Assembly: GCA_001780275.1 (NCBI GenBank)
Contig: MFGB01000002.1
Span: 1-42,685 of the forward strand
Length of the DNA: 42,685 nucleotides
Reading direction: 5' to 3'
Source: Candidatus Falkowbacteria bacterium RIFOXYA2_FULL_47_19
GTDB lineage: Bacteria; Patescibacteriota; Patescibacteriia; Patescibacteriales; UBA12075
Shown: positions 1 through 7,638 of the stretch, piece by piece
Layout of the letters: every line of letters begins with the position of its first letter
How positions within the stretch are numbered: position 1 is the stretch's first letter
Notes under the pieces: model-generated
Databases searched by the model: none
What the model was told of the DNA's origin: nothing
The model's input: only the letters and a program-made list of their open reading frames with translations
Translations under genes and position numbers: made by a program

Positions 1-174
1 CGCCGGCGGAATATAGCCGGCAATATCTAACTAAACAACTTGTAGAATCCGTGTCCTAAAAAAGGGGTACCCCCCATTTTTCTCCCACTGCACCGTAGTG
101 AGGGAACAGTTGTCTATGTGTTGGCATTATTCCAACTTGCTTGTCTTCTATTTTGTCCATTATATTTTATCCAT
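1..174. other. Non-coding left flank with weak leftward terminator
   Basis: No convincing gene is seen. On the minus strand, after the stop of the SEC-C gene, there is a short GC palindrome (GGGGTACCCC, 64-73) followed by six T, which could serve as a weak terminator for the leftward operon. The first 25 bases are GC-rich (CGCCGGCGG and AGCCGGC). The left end of the integrated element is not recognisable here, because I could not find a copy of the tRNA-Asn sequence. Confidence 0.3.
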
Positions 175-1944
175 TTATCTTTTTGGATCAATGATATACT
201 CACTAAAAAAATCTTCATATATTTTATCGAGATATTCGTTGTGGAGCGGTTTCTCGTCATTTATTTTGGAAATATACGAAGTAAATCCCTGGCTTCTATC
301 ACCCTTTACCGCGTTAAATACTTTTTCTATATCTATCTCGTCCTTAACAGAGCTATACAATTCAAGTTCATCTATGTTAAGAAGGTGATACTTAAAATTT
401 TTTAACCCAACTAAATTTTCTTTTTTTTCTTTTTCTGCTAACAGGGCGTTTATATTTTCTTCGTATAAGTCAGAAGATACAAGAGGGATTTCTAAAAAAA
501 CAATTATTGGGATAATTTCTTTACCCCTAAATCTGGCTAATTCTTCAAATTTATTAATATCTTGTATATTTTTATAAGTTTCTATGATAGCGTCCACTAC
601 TTTCTTCAATTCACTATTTACTATTGTTTCGAGGTTCCCCGTTTGTCTGCTCAATAATGCAAATTGATTAGCTTTTACTTCAAATAGATAACATTTATTT
701 TCTTTAAAAACCTGCCAATCCGTAAATCTATTATTCTGTTTTGAATAAATAATTTCAGGGCTAACATTTTGTTCTCCGTATATTTCTTTTAATATCAAAC
801 CAACATATTCTTCAAATATATTATTGCCAAAAAATTCTCTAAAATTAAGGTGAAGTTTTTTCTTATTATCTACTTGCTCAAAATAATTATTAAACCACCA
901 AAACAAACCACCAAAAGTTTTATACGCGAAAGCTGCTATATTCGGGATTATGTATATGTCATCACCATTAACTTCTTTTTCTTTTATGACGGGATATGTA
1001 AATAAAGGGTTAAATCTGTTTTTTGTATAAACAGGATCAAGGCCTTGGTTAATTTGCTTATCAAACTGATTAAACCGTTCATAATTAACAGCAAGGATAT
1101 TTAAAAAGCTATTTACTTTTTCTTCCGTAAAAATCTTTTCAAAAGCTTCGATCTTTGCATTAGATAAATAAGTAACGCGGAAAGCTGAGTGATCACGCGT
1201 GCCAGCAAAAAAACCAAAACCTATTTTAATGTATTCATCAATAGTTATTCCATTTTCCTCTAAAAAAATATCGGATAATTTAGCAAATTTTTTGGGTTCG
1301 ATTTCTTTTGCCAAATAATCAAATAAAACTATATTTCTTGTTAGTAAATTTTCTATATTGAACTGAACGCTGCTCATTTGCTCATACCACATTCTAACCA
1401 TAAATGATATGAAGCTATCTTGATCAAATTTTTTTCCGTCTTCTAATTCAGGACTTATTAGCTTATTGCCGTATATATTGCATAAAGCAAGAAAGGAATA
1501 TGGATCATCTTTTAAAGTATTTTGGCTACTATTATTAGCACCGGATAAAATTAAAAGATTTGCGATGTAGGCTAACGCAAATTGTGTAACTATAATACCC
1601 GTGCCTTCTTCTGCGTGTCCTGCCTTACCAAAATGATCAGTATTTCTATGATAAATATAACGCGAATAATTACCAATAAGGATTAGCGTATCTTTTAAAT
1701 TATATTTTCGCAAAAGAAGCAAAATTTCTTGTTCCGTAACTTTGCCGTCGCCTTTTTGTATTAATAATCTGCCGACATCATTATCGATTGGGTGTCCATT
1801 TCCTTTTTTATCATAAATCACAGGCTGTTTTATAAAAAGCTCCTTTCGTTTTTCTTGTTCCTTGCTCATACAACATCTTTTATACTTCTTATCACATCCA
1901 CATATTGGACAAGGTTTTTTGTTTGCTAATTTTCCTTTACCCAC
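175..1944 (-). CDS. SEC-C motif protein with PD-(D/E)XK nuclease-like domain
   Basis: The 589-residue protein opens with a SEC-C-type zinc motif (C12, C15, C24, C25, ending in YKRCC). A long, mostly helical middle part that I do not recognise follows. Around residues 370-430 there is the layout of a PD-(D/E)XK nuclease: an acidic helix (FEEYVG, E378), then D409 in FTDW, then E422-V-K424 in LFEVKAN. The E-D-ExK spacing fits that superfamily, so DNA or RNA cleavage is a reasonable inference, though unproven. The start is GTG at 1944, two bases after the TGA of the upstream gene, which suggests translational coupling. It is the last gene of a leftward three-gene operon in the AT-rich element. 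A defence or element-maintenance role is possible but not shown. Confidence 0.75.
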   Translation of the reverse strand: MGKGKLANKKPCPICGCDKKYKRCCMSKEQEKRKELFIKQPVIYDKKGNGHPIDNDVGRLLIQKGDGKVTEQEILLLLRKYNLKDTLILIGNYSRYIYHRNTDHFGKAGHAEEGTGIIVTQFALAYIANLLILSGANNSSQNTLKDDPYSFLALCNIYGNKLISPELEDGKKFDQDSFISFMVRMWYEQMSSVQFNIENLLTRNIVLFDYLAKEIEPKKFAKLSDIFLEENGITIDEYIKIGFGFFAGTRDHSAFRVTYLSNAKIEAFEKIFTEEKVNSFLNILAVNYERFNQFDKQINQGLDPVYTKNRFNPLFTYPVIKEKEVNGDDIYIIPNIAAFAYKTFGGLFWWFNNYFEQVDNKKKLHLNFREFFGNNIFEEYVGLILKEIYGEQNVSPEIIYSKQNNRFTDWQVFKENKCYLFEVKANQFALLSRQTGNLETIVNSELKKVVDAIIETYKNIQDINKFEELARFRGKEIIPIIVFLEIPLVSSDLYEENINALLAEKEKKENLVGLKNFKYHLLNIDELELYSSVKDEIDIEKVFNAVKGDRSQGFTSYISKINDEKPLHNEYLDKIYEDFFSEYIIDPKR

Positions 1945-1945
1945 A

Positions 1946-2743
1946 TCATTTAAAAAAATAATTAGAAATTTGTTGTTTAAATAAATCCTTTTTAAAATCC
2001 TTAATTCCTAAATCCATTAAGTCCAATTTTCCCAACTCTACCTTATCTATCCTTTTCGCGACACCAATGGTATTTTCGGAAACTTCAATCGACCTGTTCA
2101 TTAAATCGATAAATTTATCTTTTTTTATTTTTCCACGATCAATTGCTTCGGCTATTATTTCAAGTGTAACCGGAGCTATATAAGCAGTAAAATTATCTTT
2201 TTTATCGGAGTAAGAAATTACATCAATAATTGCCACTCGTAAAAACATTTCAGTGGCGTTAACGTATTTTTCTTCTGCCATTAGCTGTATTGCCATAGCA
2301 CGATAAACAAACCACTGTTTTGATAAAAAAGCTTGACCACCGGAGTACTTGCCTTGCGCAACTTTAAGTATAGCTTGATTGTACAGCCCCCAAGCCTCAT
2401 CAGATTTTCCATTTTTAAAAGCTCTCTTGGCTTGCGCAATAGTTTTATCAATCTCGTCTTGTTCGATCAACTGTAAATCATCATTGCCCGCCTCCTTGAT
2501 ATAGTGTTGTTTCGCCCAAAGATCTTCTAACGCCGGAACGTCTTCTTCTTTTATTATCCTCGGAACTTCCTCGTTCGGAAATTTTCTTACTCGATATTTC
2601 TTATTACAATTTGTACATTTTTTGCCTCTGGTGGGGTATGGACTAATAATTTGATCGCAGTATGGGCAATGAGCAATCATACTATCATAATTTGGCTTAC
2701 TGCTTTTGTTTAAATGTTTAAAAATTTTATTTATAAACTCCAT
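1946..2743 (-). CDS. Zinc-ribbon protein with helical repeat-like region
   Basis: I do not recognise the family of this 265-residue protein. It has a CxxC...CxxC zinc ribbon near the N-terminus (CPYC at about residues 26-29 and CTNC at about 43-46) preceded by a basic stretch. The middle (about 100-180) is helical and TPR-like, with phrases such as KNGKSDEAWGLYNQA and LMAEEKYVNATEMF. There is no signal peptide or membrane segment. The ATG start lies 14 bases after the end of the HTH gene, and the stop abuts the start of the SEC-C gene, so the three genes are probably co-transcribed. The zinc ribbon suggests nucleic acid or protein binding as a partner of the nuclease-like protein; this is inference only. 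Confidence 0.7.
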   Translation of the reverse strand: MEFINKIFKHLNKSSKPNYDSMIAHCPYCDQIISPYPTRGKKCTNCNKKYRVRKFPNEEVPRIIKEEDVPALEDLWAKQHYIKEAGNDDLQLIEQDEIDKTIAQAKRAFKNGKSDEAWGLYNQAILKVAQGKYSGGQAFLSKQWFVYRAMAIQLMAEEKYVNATEMFLRVAIIDVISYSDKKDNFTAYIAPVTLEIIAEAIDRGKIKKDKFIDLMNRSIEVSENTIGVAKRIDKVELGKLDLMDLGIKDFKKDLFKQQISNYFFK

Positions 2744-2757
2744 TTGATTTCGAAAAG

Positions 2758-3159
2758 TTAATTACTTGGATAAAATTTTTTCTTCAAACGATCAATCTCT
2801 GCTTCCAAGTCTTTTCTTGATAACTCCTCTCTCGGCAGATATACATCCTGCGCTCCGCTTTCAACATACTCTAAAAAAATCTTCGCCGCCCTCGGATTAC
2901 CGGCTAACGCATTATCGCGTAAAGCCAAAAGGACATCCGGTATATCATCGGCAAATTTTTGTTCAATGGTCTTCCGAACAGATGAAGCAACTTCGGATGT
3001 TTTCTTCCAGGCGTGAACAGTCGGCTCGCTCACTCCCAAAACTTCAATCGCAAATCGCTTTAACGGCATTGGACGGCAAGCCTTTGGCAGAGCCAGATAT
3101 TCAACTAATTTTAACTTATTAGCGTCGATCGGCTTGATTGTAGAGGTGGCAATTTTCAT
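2758..3159 (-). CDS. HTH protein, terminase small subunit / phBC6A51-like
   Basis: This 133-residue soluble protein carries a helix-turn-helix at about residues 30-60 (KRFAIEVLGVSEPTVHAWKK). A helical part follows that resembles the middle of phage terminase small subunits (NPRAAKIFLEYVE). The C-terminus is basic and charged. It is probably a DNA-binding protein of phage or transposon origin; no large terminase subunit is visible in the window, so a packaging role is not supported. As the first gene of the leftward operon it could also act as its regulator. A promoter (TTTACA, 17-base spacer, TAAACT) lies directly upstream, which implies a nearly leaderless mRNA. Confidence 0.65.
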   Translation of the reverse strand: MKIATSTIKPIDANKLKLVEYLALPKACRPMPLKRFAIEVLGVSEPTVHAWKKTSEVASSVRKTIEQKFADDIPDVLLALRDNALAGNPRAAKIFLEYVESGAQDVYLPREELSRKDLEAEIDRLKKKFYPSN

Positions 3160-3165
3160 ATTTTT

Positions 3166-3194
3166 AGTTTATCATTTTCGCTAAAGCCTGTAAA
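3166..3194 (-). promoter_or_regulatory. Promoter of the leftward HTH operon
   Basis: On the minus strand TTTACA (3189-3194) and TAAACT (3166-3171) are separated by 17 bases. The -10 box ends only seven bases before the ATG, so the transcript would be leaderless or nearly so. Confidence 0.45.
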
Positions 3195-3262
3195 TCGCAG
3201 GTTTATTTTAATTTTAGGCAATTATCCCGGAATAGCGGTTTAAGTTTTCTTAAGTATTTCTA

Positions 3263-3291
3263 TTGTTTTTCTCATAAAATGGTGGTATATT
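3263..3291 (+). promoter_or_regulatory. Promoter of structured RNA 1
   Basis: TTGTTT (3263-3268), a 17-base spacer and TATATT (3286-3291), with a TGG extension before the -10 box. The expected start point, six to seven bases downstream, coincides with the first base of the outer stem of the predicted RNA at 3298. Confidence 0.45.
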
Positions 3292-3297
3292 AAAAAT

Positions 3298-3451
3298 GCG
3301 AAACCACACATTTTATATTTTCGTGAGAGAAGCCATTTTTTGGCTATTTTACTTGTTTGTGACCGGAAACGGACATCCGATCAGCACAAGCAAGTATCCT
3401 CACGGACACTCAATGTGTGGTTTCGCGACCAAGATCGGGTGTCCTTTTTTT
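3298..3451 (+). ncRNA. Structured pseudoknotted RNA 1 (unnamed)
   Basis: This is a predicted structured RNA of about 154 bases. The outer stem is 14 perfect pairs, GCGAAACCACACAT (3298-3311) with ATGTGTGGTTTCGC (3413-3426). Inside are a 6-pair stem (CGTGAG 3322-3327 with CTCACG 3399-3404) and a small hairpin (AGCCA/TGGCT, 3331-3345). There is also an 11-pair stem with one G-U (ACTTGTTTGTG 3351-3361 with CACAAGCAAGT 3385-3395). The apical loop segment GGACATCCGATC (3371-3382) pairs over 12 bases, again with one G-U, with GATCGGGTGTCC (3433-3444) beyond the outer stem. Seven T follow. The G-U pairs and the promoter at its 5' end favour a real RNA over chance. It matches no family I recognise. 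A 63-codon open frame (3296-3487) covers the same DNA and looks incidental. Confidence 0.6.
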
Positions 3452-3483
3452 ATTGGGCGCTTTGACAATTTAACAACAAACCT

Positions 3484-4305
3484 ATGAAAAAATTTACACT
3501 CGGATTTATAGCCGGGCTTATGCTTGCATTACCGGTATTGGCTCTATCCGCGCCAAATCTTGCCGAAAAATTAAAAGGCAAAATTCTTTTAGCCGTCGAA
3601 GACAAGGGCAAAACCTATTATGTCGCCAATGACGGCTATCGTTATCGCATTACCACCGCAACAGCCCAAAAAGTTTTTGAAAAATTGGCATTGGGAATTA
3701 GCAACAGCAACCTTGCTGAAATTGAAGAAAATGATTTAGGAATAAGTCCGGATAGCCAATCTGCTTGCCAAGATAAAACCGTAGAAAAAATTGTATATGT
3801 AAATAATTGCACCGGCTCAAACGATACTACTGATAACAGCTCCACGGATAACTCCCAGACTTCACAGCCACAAGAAACTTATAATTACGATAGCTATTAT
3901 CCGATAATTCTTTCATTAAAAGATAACAAGGACAACATTATAAAATCATCCACATACAACCAGTATTCAGGTATCGTTGATTATACTTCTGCAACAACAA
4001 ACACAACGCTAAAAGTTGGCGATGAGCTGATTTTAACTGTTGAGGCGAAGGATCCGCAAAACAGACCCCTGTTTTATAACTGGAACTCTAACTCACAACG
4101 CTTTAACGAGCTTATCGGCATAGAGAATGGGAATTATAAATATACCACTAATAACGAATTGCGCTATACGATCAGCAATGAAGATCTGCAGACAGGTGAA
4201 AAAATGAGAATTGTCAGTCAGGTCAGGTCTGAAAAGAATAATTACAGATTTGGTGGCGGAAATTATGATGACGCTATTTTTATCGATTATAAATTATCGC
4301 AATAA
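3484..4305 (+). CDS. Secreted protein with CPR-type N-terminal domain and Ig-like C-terminus
   Basis: This 273-residue protein starts with a clear signal peptide (basic MKK, hydrophobic core to about residue 20, cut near ALS-AP). Residues 25-85 form a compact domain (KGKILLAVEDKGKTYYV ... GISNSNLAEIEENDLG). The same domain occurs in the L,D-transpeptidase at 18.9-19.8 kb (LAGRLLLQAEKNGEVWYV ... GISEADLSKIE). A Ser/Thr/Asn-rich linker (about 112-135) leads to a beta-rich, probably Ig/PKD-like region (LKVGDELILTVEAKDPQ ... LFYNW). It probably acts outside the membrane, possibly at the cell surface. Its start lies 32 bases after the U-run of RNA 1, so RNA 1 could be its leader. It forms a tight run with the following genes. 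Confidence 0.75.
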   Translation: MKKFTLGFIAGLMLALPVLALSAPNLAEKLKGKILLAVEDKGKTYYVANDGYRYRITTATAQKVFEKLALGISNSNLAEIEENDLGISPDSQSACQDKTVEKIVYVNNCTGSNDTTDNSSTDNSQTSQPQETYNYDSYYPIILSLKDNKDNIIKSSTYNQYSGIVDYTSATTNTTLKVGDELILTVEAKDPQNRPLFYNWNSNSQRFNELIGIENGNYKYTTNNELRYTISNEDLQTGEKMRIVSQVRSEKNNYRFGGGNYDDAIFIDYKLSQ

Positions 4306-4308
4306 CAT

Positions 4309-4494
4309 ATGACAATTCTAAAAAAAATTTTCAACTCCATTTTGTATATAGCCGCGACAATAAGTCTATTTGCCACTTATGCTTTTTCAATAGACAATCT
4401 AACATCAACACCAAGCGATGAAGTGCCATTTTTCGCATTGGCCGTAACTATCTTAACAATCTTCATTTATATCAAAGTTATAAAACGAAAATGA
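4309..4494 (+). CDS. Small membrane protein, two predicted helices
   Basis: This 61-residue protein has two hydrophobic segments (about residues 8-27 and 40-57), a short polar loop between them (NLTSTPSDEVP) and a basic tail (KVIKRK). The ATG lies three bases after the previous stop, so it is probably co-transcribed and translationally coupled. I do not recognise the family. The size and topology resemble a holin-like or accessory membrane protein, but nothing here proves that. Confidence 0.55.
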   Translation: MTILKKIFNSILYIAATISLFATYAFSIDNLTSTPSDEVPFFALAVTILTIFIYIKVIKRK

Positions 4495-4507
4495 TATTTT
4501 TTATTTA

Positions 4508-5293
4508 TTGATATTATATATATTATATGGCGGCCTGTTAGTTTGGCGCGACTTTCATATCCACAACTTTGCTGATCGTCCTCTGTATGCTATGAAAAAA
4601 CCAAATTTCATAATAATTGGCTATGCGATTTTAACTCGACCATATCAAGCGCCTTATTTTTGGATGAACAAAATAATTTATACCTTCAAACAAAGCCTTG
4701 AAGACGATAAAAGAAAATATGAAGAACGGCTGGCTAAAGAAAAAAGAGATAACGAACAAGCTATAAAAGATAGTAAGGATCACGATTTTTTTAAAAATAA
4801 TGTACAAAATTCTGAATTGATGAGCAAAGGCGGCGGCTTATTTAATGTTGAGCCGGGGCAAATCGGAAAAGTGTTGATCAATGATAAAGACAAAACTATC
4901 AAAATTGAAATTAAGCAGACGGCAAGAAAGTGCATTAGAGAAGGTGGTGCAATTTATCAAATTCCTTTATATAGCACCGGACACTTACTGTGTGAAAATG
5001 CCGAATATGAAATTATAGAAAGCGAATACGGCAACGCCGTTTTTATGAGCGATGATAAAAACAATCCCGGACAGGTGAAACCGTACGGCAACGAATTTAC
5101 TTTGCACAAAGACGATAAAAATCTGGCGCGTTTATCATTAACGATAATCAACAATCTTCAAGGCATAAAAATTGTCTGCGATCGGATCAGTGTTATTGAC
5201 TACAAGGATATAAAGGTTGATGATATGGAAAAACATCGCGAAATTGTTATTGGCTGTTCGTATAGCAAATTTTTCTCAATCCAATATGAATGA
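4508..5293 (+). CDS. Hypothetical protein with hydrophobic N-terminus and coiled coil
   Basis: The frame is open from a TTG at 4508; no good ATG lies in frame until about residue 29, so the start is uncertain. The N-terminus is hydrophobic and aromatic and could be membrane-associated. Residues about 60-100 are strongly charged and helical (DDKRKYEERLAKEKRDNEQA), like a coiled coil. The rest is beta-rich with no motif I know. It follows the small membrane protein by 13 bases, and its end overlaps the start of the next gene by eight bases, which indicates a single operon. Function unknown. Confidence 0.6.
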   Translation: MILYILYGGLLVWRDFHIHNFADRPLYAMKKPNFIIIGYAILTRPYQAPYFWMNKIIYTFKQSLEDDKRKYEERLAKEKRDNEQAIKDSKDHDFFKNNVQNSELMSKGGGLFNVEPGQIGKVLINDKDKTIKIEIKQTARKCIREGGAIYQIPLYSTGHLLCENAEYEIIESEYGNAVFMSDDKNNPGQVKPYGNEFTLHKDDKNLARLSLTIINNLQGIKIVCDRISVIDYKDIKVDDMEKHREIVIGCSYSKFFSIQYE

Positions 5294-5867
5294 TAAACAG
5301 TTTAAACTTGAATATATCAAATGTCCCAGTTGCAAAAACATTCTTGATTTGTCGTTTGTAAATAAAAGCTGTCCTAATCCGCTTTGTGGCTTTAGTTTTG
5401 AGGGTTTAGAAGATTATTTAGACAAAGACGACGGCTGGCTGCACAAAGCGCTTGTAAAGGCTTACAAGGGCAAAAATGAGTGCGAGGTTAAGCTACTGGC
5501 AACAGCGGTCAGATACAACATTGCTAATTACCTCGATCACTTCGTTTCTTGTAATTGGGGAAGTCATTATACAACTTTATTTAAAGATTTTATAATCCTC
5601 TATTTGGACGACCTCAATGCATTAAAATTAGTCCTGTCGTCCGATACAATCAAAATCGGCAAGGGCGACGCTATTGCTTCAAAAAACGGTTATAAAATGT
5701 TCTGGGAGCTTTATAAATGGTTAATGCGCGTTCATTCGCCGCAGATCCGCGACTTCCTACGCACAGAATTTCCGGATTATTATAAGAAATACTACAAAGA
5801 ACAGCACGAAAAAATTATGCGGCAGAAAATTACAGCTAAAAATGAAGATCAAGCGCGACTAATCTAA
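5286..5867 (+). CDS. Zinc-ribbon hypothetical protein
   Basis: I chose the ATG at 5286 (protein begins MNDKQFK, 193 residues); the longer open frame from 5217 would overlap the previous gene by 77 bases. A four-cysteine zinc ribbon is at residues 13-36 (CPSC, then CPNPLC). The remainder is helical with aromatic clusters (FWELYKWLMR) and a basic C-terminus. Family unknown. It overlaps the upstream gene by eight bases and is followed at once by a terminator, so it closes the operon that starts at 3484. Confidence 0.65.
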   Translation: MNDKQFKLEYIKCPSCKNILDLSFVNKSCPNPLCGFSFEGLEDYLDKDDGWLHKALVKAYKGKNECEVKLLATAVRYNIANYLDHFVSCNWGSHYTTLFKDFIILYLDDLNALKLVLSSDTIKIGKGDAIASKNGYKMFWELYKWLMRVHSPQIRDFLRTEFPDYYKKYYKEQHEKIMRQKITAKNEDQARLI

Positions 5868-5890
5868 ACTCCCAAGGCTGGGAGTTTTTT
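5867..5890 (+). terminator. Intrinsic terminator
   Basis: CTCCCA (5869-5874), loop AGGC, TGGGAG (5879-5884) and six T, just after the stop of the zinc-ribbon gene. Confidence 0.85.
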
Positions 5891-5948
5891 AGTTGATTAT
5901 TTTACCTATAATAGTTAAACTAAAATCAATATAAATATAAGAATAAGT

Positions 5949-6602
5949 ATGACAATAAAAGAAAAAATTATTAAAATTATAGATATAATTTTAGATGAAG
6001 AATTGATGTACAAGGATAACGAAGTTTTATCATTGCCTGTTACAAGATTTAAGGAGGAAGGTATTTATGCTGAAGAGTTCAGTAAAATAATGGAAAAATT
6101 GACAAGCGAAGGCTGTCTTGTTTCGGAAGAAGATTTTGATATATGTAATTTCGATCATACCTATATTTTTCATATGAACTATGCAATGGTAAAACCGGAC
6201 TATAAAAAATTGAAGGCATATAAAAAGCAAATTATGCAAAATAAAAAAAGAGTTAAACTGAAAGATTATACCACTGGTAATAACAAGTTGTATATAAACG
6301 GAAGTTTTGTTGGTAATTTAAAAAGGCTCAAGAAAGATGTGATTTTGATTTATTTTGCAGAACGATACAATAGATCAATATGCAGTGTAAGGGTTGAGGA
6401 GTTTATGGATTGGTGTTCTGGGCGATATCCAGAAATATGCAATAAGATCAAAGATAATATACAGGGCGGCGCTAAGTGGTTTAGAAATGGGATTGATGAC
6501 ATAAACGACAAAAACAGGGAAGCTCTAAGTGGTGATAAGTTAATCATATTCAACAAAAAAAATGATAGCTTTGATATTACAAAAAGCATTGAAATTAAAT
6601 AA
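5949..6602 (+). CDS. Hypothetical protein
   Basis: This 217-residue soluble protein is rich in lysine and isoleucine, as expected for this AT-rich element. The N-terminal 65 residues look like a winged-helix fold (EKIIKIIDIIL ... EEFSKIMEKLTSEGCLVSEED), and a basic patch follows (QNKKRVKLKDY). I recognise no family. It is flanked by terminators at 5867-5890 and 6689-6725, so it is probably a single-gene transcript. A DNA-binding role is a weak guess. Confidence 0.6.
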   Translation: MTIKEKIIKIIDIILDEELMYKDNEVLSLPVTRFKEEGIYAEEFSKIMEKLTSEGCLVSEEDFDICNFDHTYIFHMNYAMVKPDYKKLKAYKKQIMQNKKRVKLKDYTTGNNKLYINGSFVGNLKRLKKDVILIYFAERYNRSICSVRVEEFMDWCSGRYPEICNKIKDNIQGGAKWFRNGIDDINDKNREALSGDKLIIFNKKNDSFDITKSIEIK

Positions 6603-6688
6603 CTTATTTTGAAATCTTATTAACAAGTTATGATAATTGACTAATTTCTGTAACAATATCCAATACAATTTTCAAGAGTAAGATATAT

Positions 6689-6725
6689 AAAAAATCGCTA
6701 TCATTTATGATATAGCGATTTTTTA
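6689..6725. terminator. Bidirectional hairpin terminator
   Basis: AAAAAATCGCTAT (6689-6701) pairs with ATAGCGATTTTTT (6712-6724). The A-run and T-run make it symmetrical. The ATG of the next gene lies two bases beyond it, so it may also influence that gene's translation. Confidence 0.75.
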
Positions 6726-6726
6726 T

Positions 6727-6978
6727 ATGGATAAAAATAAGTATTACAAAACAAACGCATTTTATTTAGCTACTTTTTTATTAGCAAAAGATTTTTTGTT
6801 GGTAAGCACAGAAAGAACTTCAGCCAATAAATTGATTTTTGTTTTTGAAAATACCGACAAGCTGCAAGAGCTTGTTCGGATTTTTAATTTTGGTGAAATA
6901 AACCACGTATCATTGAAAGTTAATTTTAAGAAAATAGAAGCTGCAATAAAAAAATTAAAAAGCCTTATTTATGATTAA
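6727..6978 (+). CDS. Small protein, DUF5659-like
   Basis: This 83-residue protein resembles small DUF5659-type proteins often found beside recombinases in Patescibacteria elements: an opening YYKTNAFYLATFLLAKDF, then a beta strand KLIFVFE, then a helical lysine-rich end. The family name is from memory and tentative. The ATG lies directly after the hairpin at 6689-6725, with no Shine-Dalgarno sequence. The stop is two bases before the next ATG, so the two genes are probably coupled. Confidence 0.55.
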   Translation: MDKNKYYKTNAFYLATFLLAKDFLLVSTERTSANKLIFVFENTDKLQELVRIFNFGEINHVSLKVNFKKIEAAIKKLKSLIYD

Positions 6979-6980
6979 AT

Positions 6981-7466
6981 ATGCAAGATAAATATAAAGA
7001 TAAGGGGAAAAGGTATTGGAAGGAAGATTATTATATGGACGATTTAGCTCGCCACCTTTCTATGAAAGCCCAGTGTGTTTACGATTGCCTCAAAAGACAT
7101 TGCAATGCGGACAGAAAAACTACAATTGGATCTAGAAAGATTGGTGAAAAAATTGGAATTGACAAAGGTACTGTACAGTCAGGGTTAAACGAACTTATCA
7201 AAAAAAATTTCATAAGCGCTAGGTCAAGCAATTCAAGTGACGGTTATTATTTTATTTATCCACTGAACGAAGTTTTCGGTCAGTCGCTGGGTGGAAAAAA
7301 CTCGGTGACTGAATTAGAGCAGCAGTCAGTACCGAACGGATATAACAGTCAAAAGGAATTAAAGAATTATATCAAGGAAGAAAATAATAAAAATGTGAAA
7401 CCAGAAACACTAATAAAATTAAGACGAAATCTGGAAGAGAAAGGCATTGTGCGACCAATAATTTAA
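6981..7466 (+). CDS. Winged-helix (HTH_36-like) protein
   Basis: This 161-residue protein has a winged helix at residues about 15-75 (LSMKAQCVYDCLKRHCN, then TIGSRKIGEKIGIDKGTVQSGLNELIKKNF). This is the HTH_36 pattern found in replication initiators and regulators of plasmids and phages. The C-terminal third is basic and probably disordered. It lies two bases after the DUF5659-like gene, and a 53-codon gene follows after one base. In an element of this kind it could start replication or regulate excision; the sequence only shows likely DNA binding. Confidence 0.65.
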   Translation: MQDKYKDKGKRYWKEDYYMDDLARHLSMKAQCVYDCLKRHCNADRKTTIGSRKIGEKIGIDKGTVQSGLNELIKKNFISARSSNSSDGYYFIYPLNEVFGQSLGGKNSVTELEQQSVPNGYNSQKELKNYIKEENNKNVKPETLIKLRRNLEEKGIVRPII

Positions 7467-7467
7467 T

Positions 7468-7629
7468 ATGTTAAATCAGGAGCTTATAATCGAATTACAA
7501 GAAATAATGAAAACTGATTATGCTTGCGAATTGACCGATCAGGAAGCTCTTGAATTTGGCGAGCTTTTTTTGGCAAGTTACGAGGCGCTTATAAAACTTA
7601 GACTTGAAAATAATAAATCTGTATGCTAA
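7468..7629 (+). CDS. Small acidic ORF, 53 aa
   Basis: The ATG at 7468 lies one base after the stop of the winged-helix gene and opens a 53-codon frame ending in TAA at 7627-7629. The product is acidic and predicted helical (MLNQELIIELQEIMK ... ELTDQEALEFGELFL). The coupled spacing and amphipathic composition suggest a real gene, perhaps a small regulator of the element. No family recognised. Confidence 0.5.
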   Translation: MLNQELIIELQEIMKTDYACELTDQEALEFGELFLASYEALIKLRLENNKSVC

Positions 7630-7638
7630 TTTATAATT

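Noticed and set aside
2758..3159. Evidence for a prophage (small terminase subunit)
   Set aside because: No large terminase, portal, capsid or tail genes are seen; one HTH protein is not enough.
3296..3487. 63-codon open frame after 3296
   Set aside because: It covers the whole predicted RNA 1; its composition follows the stem sequences and no protein features are evident.
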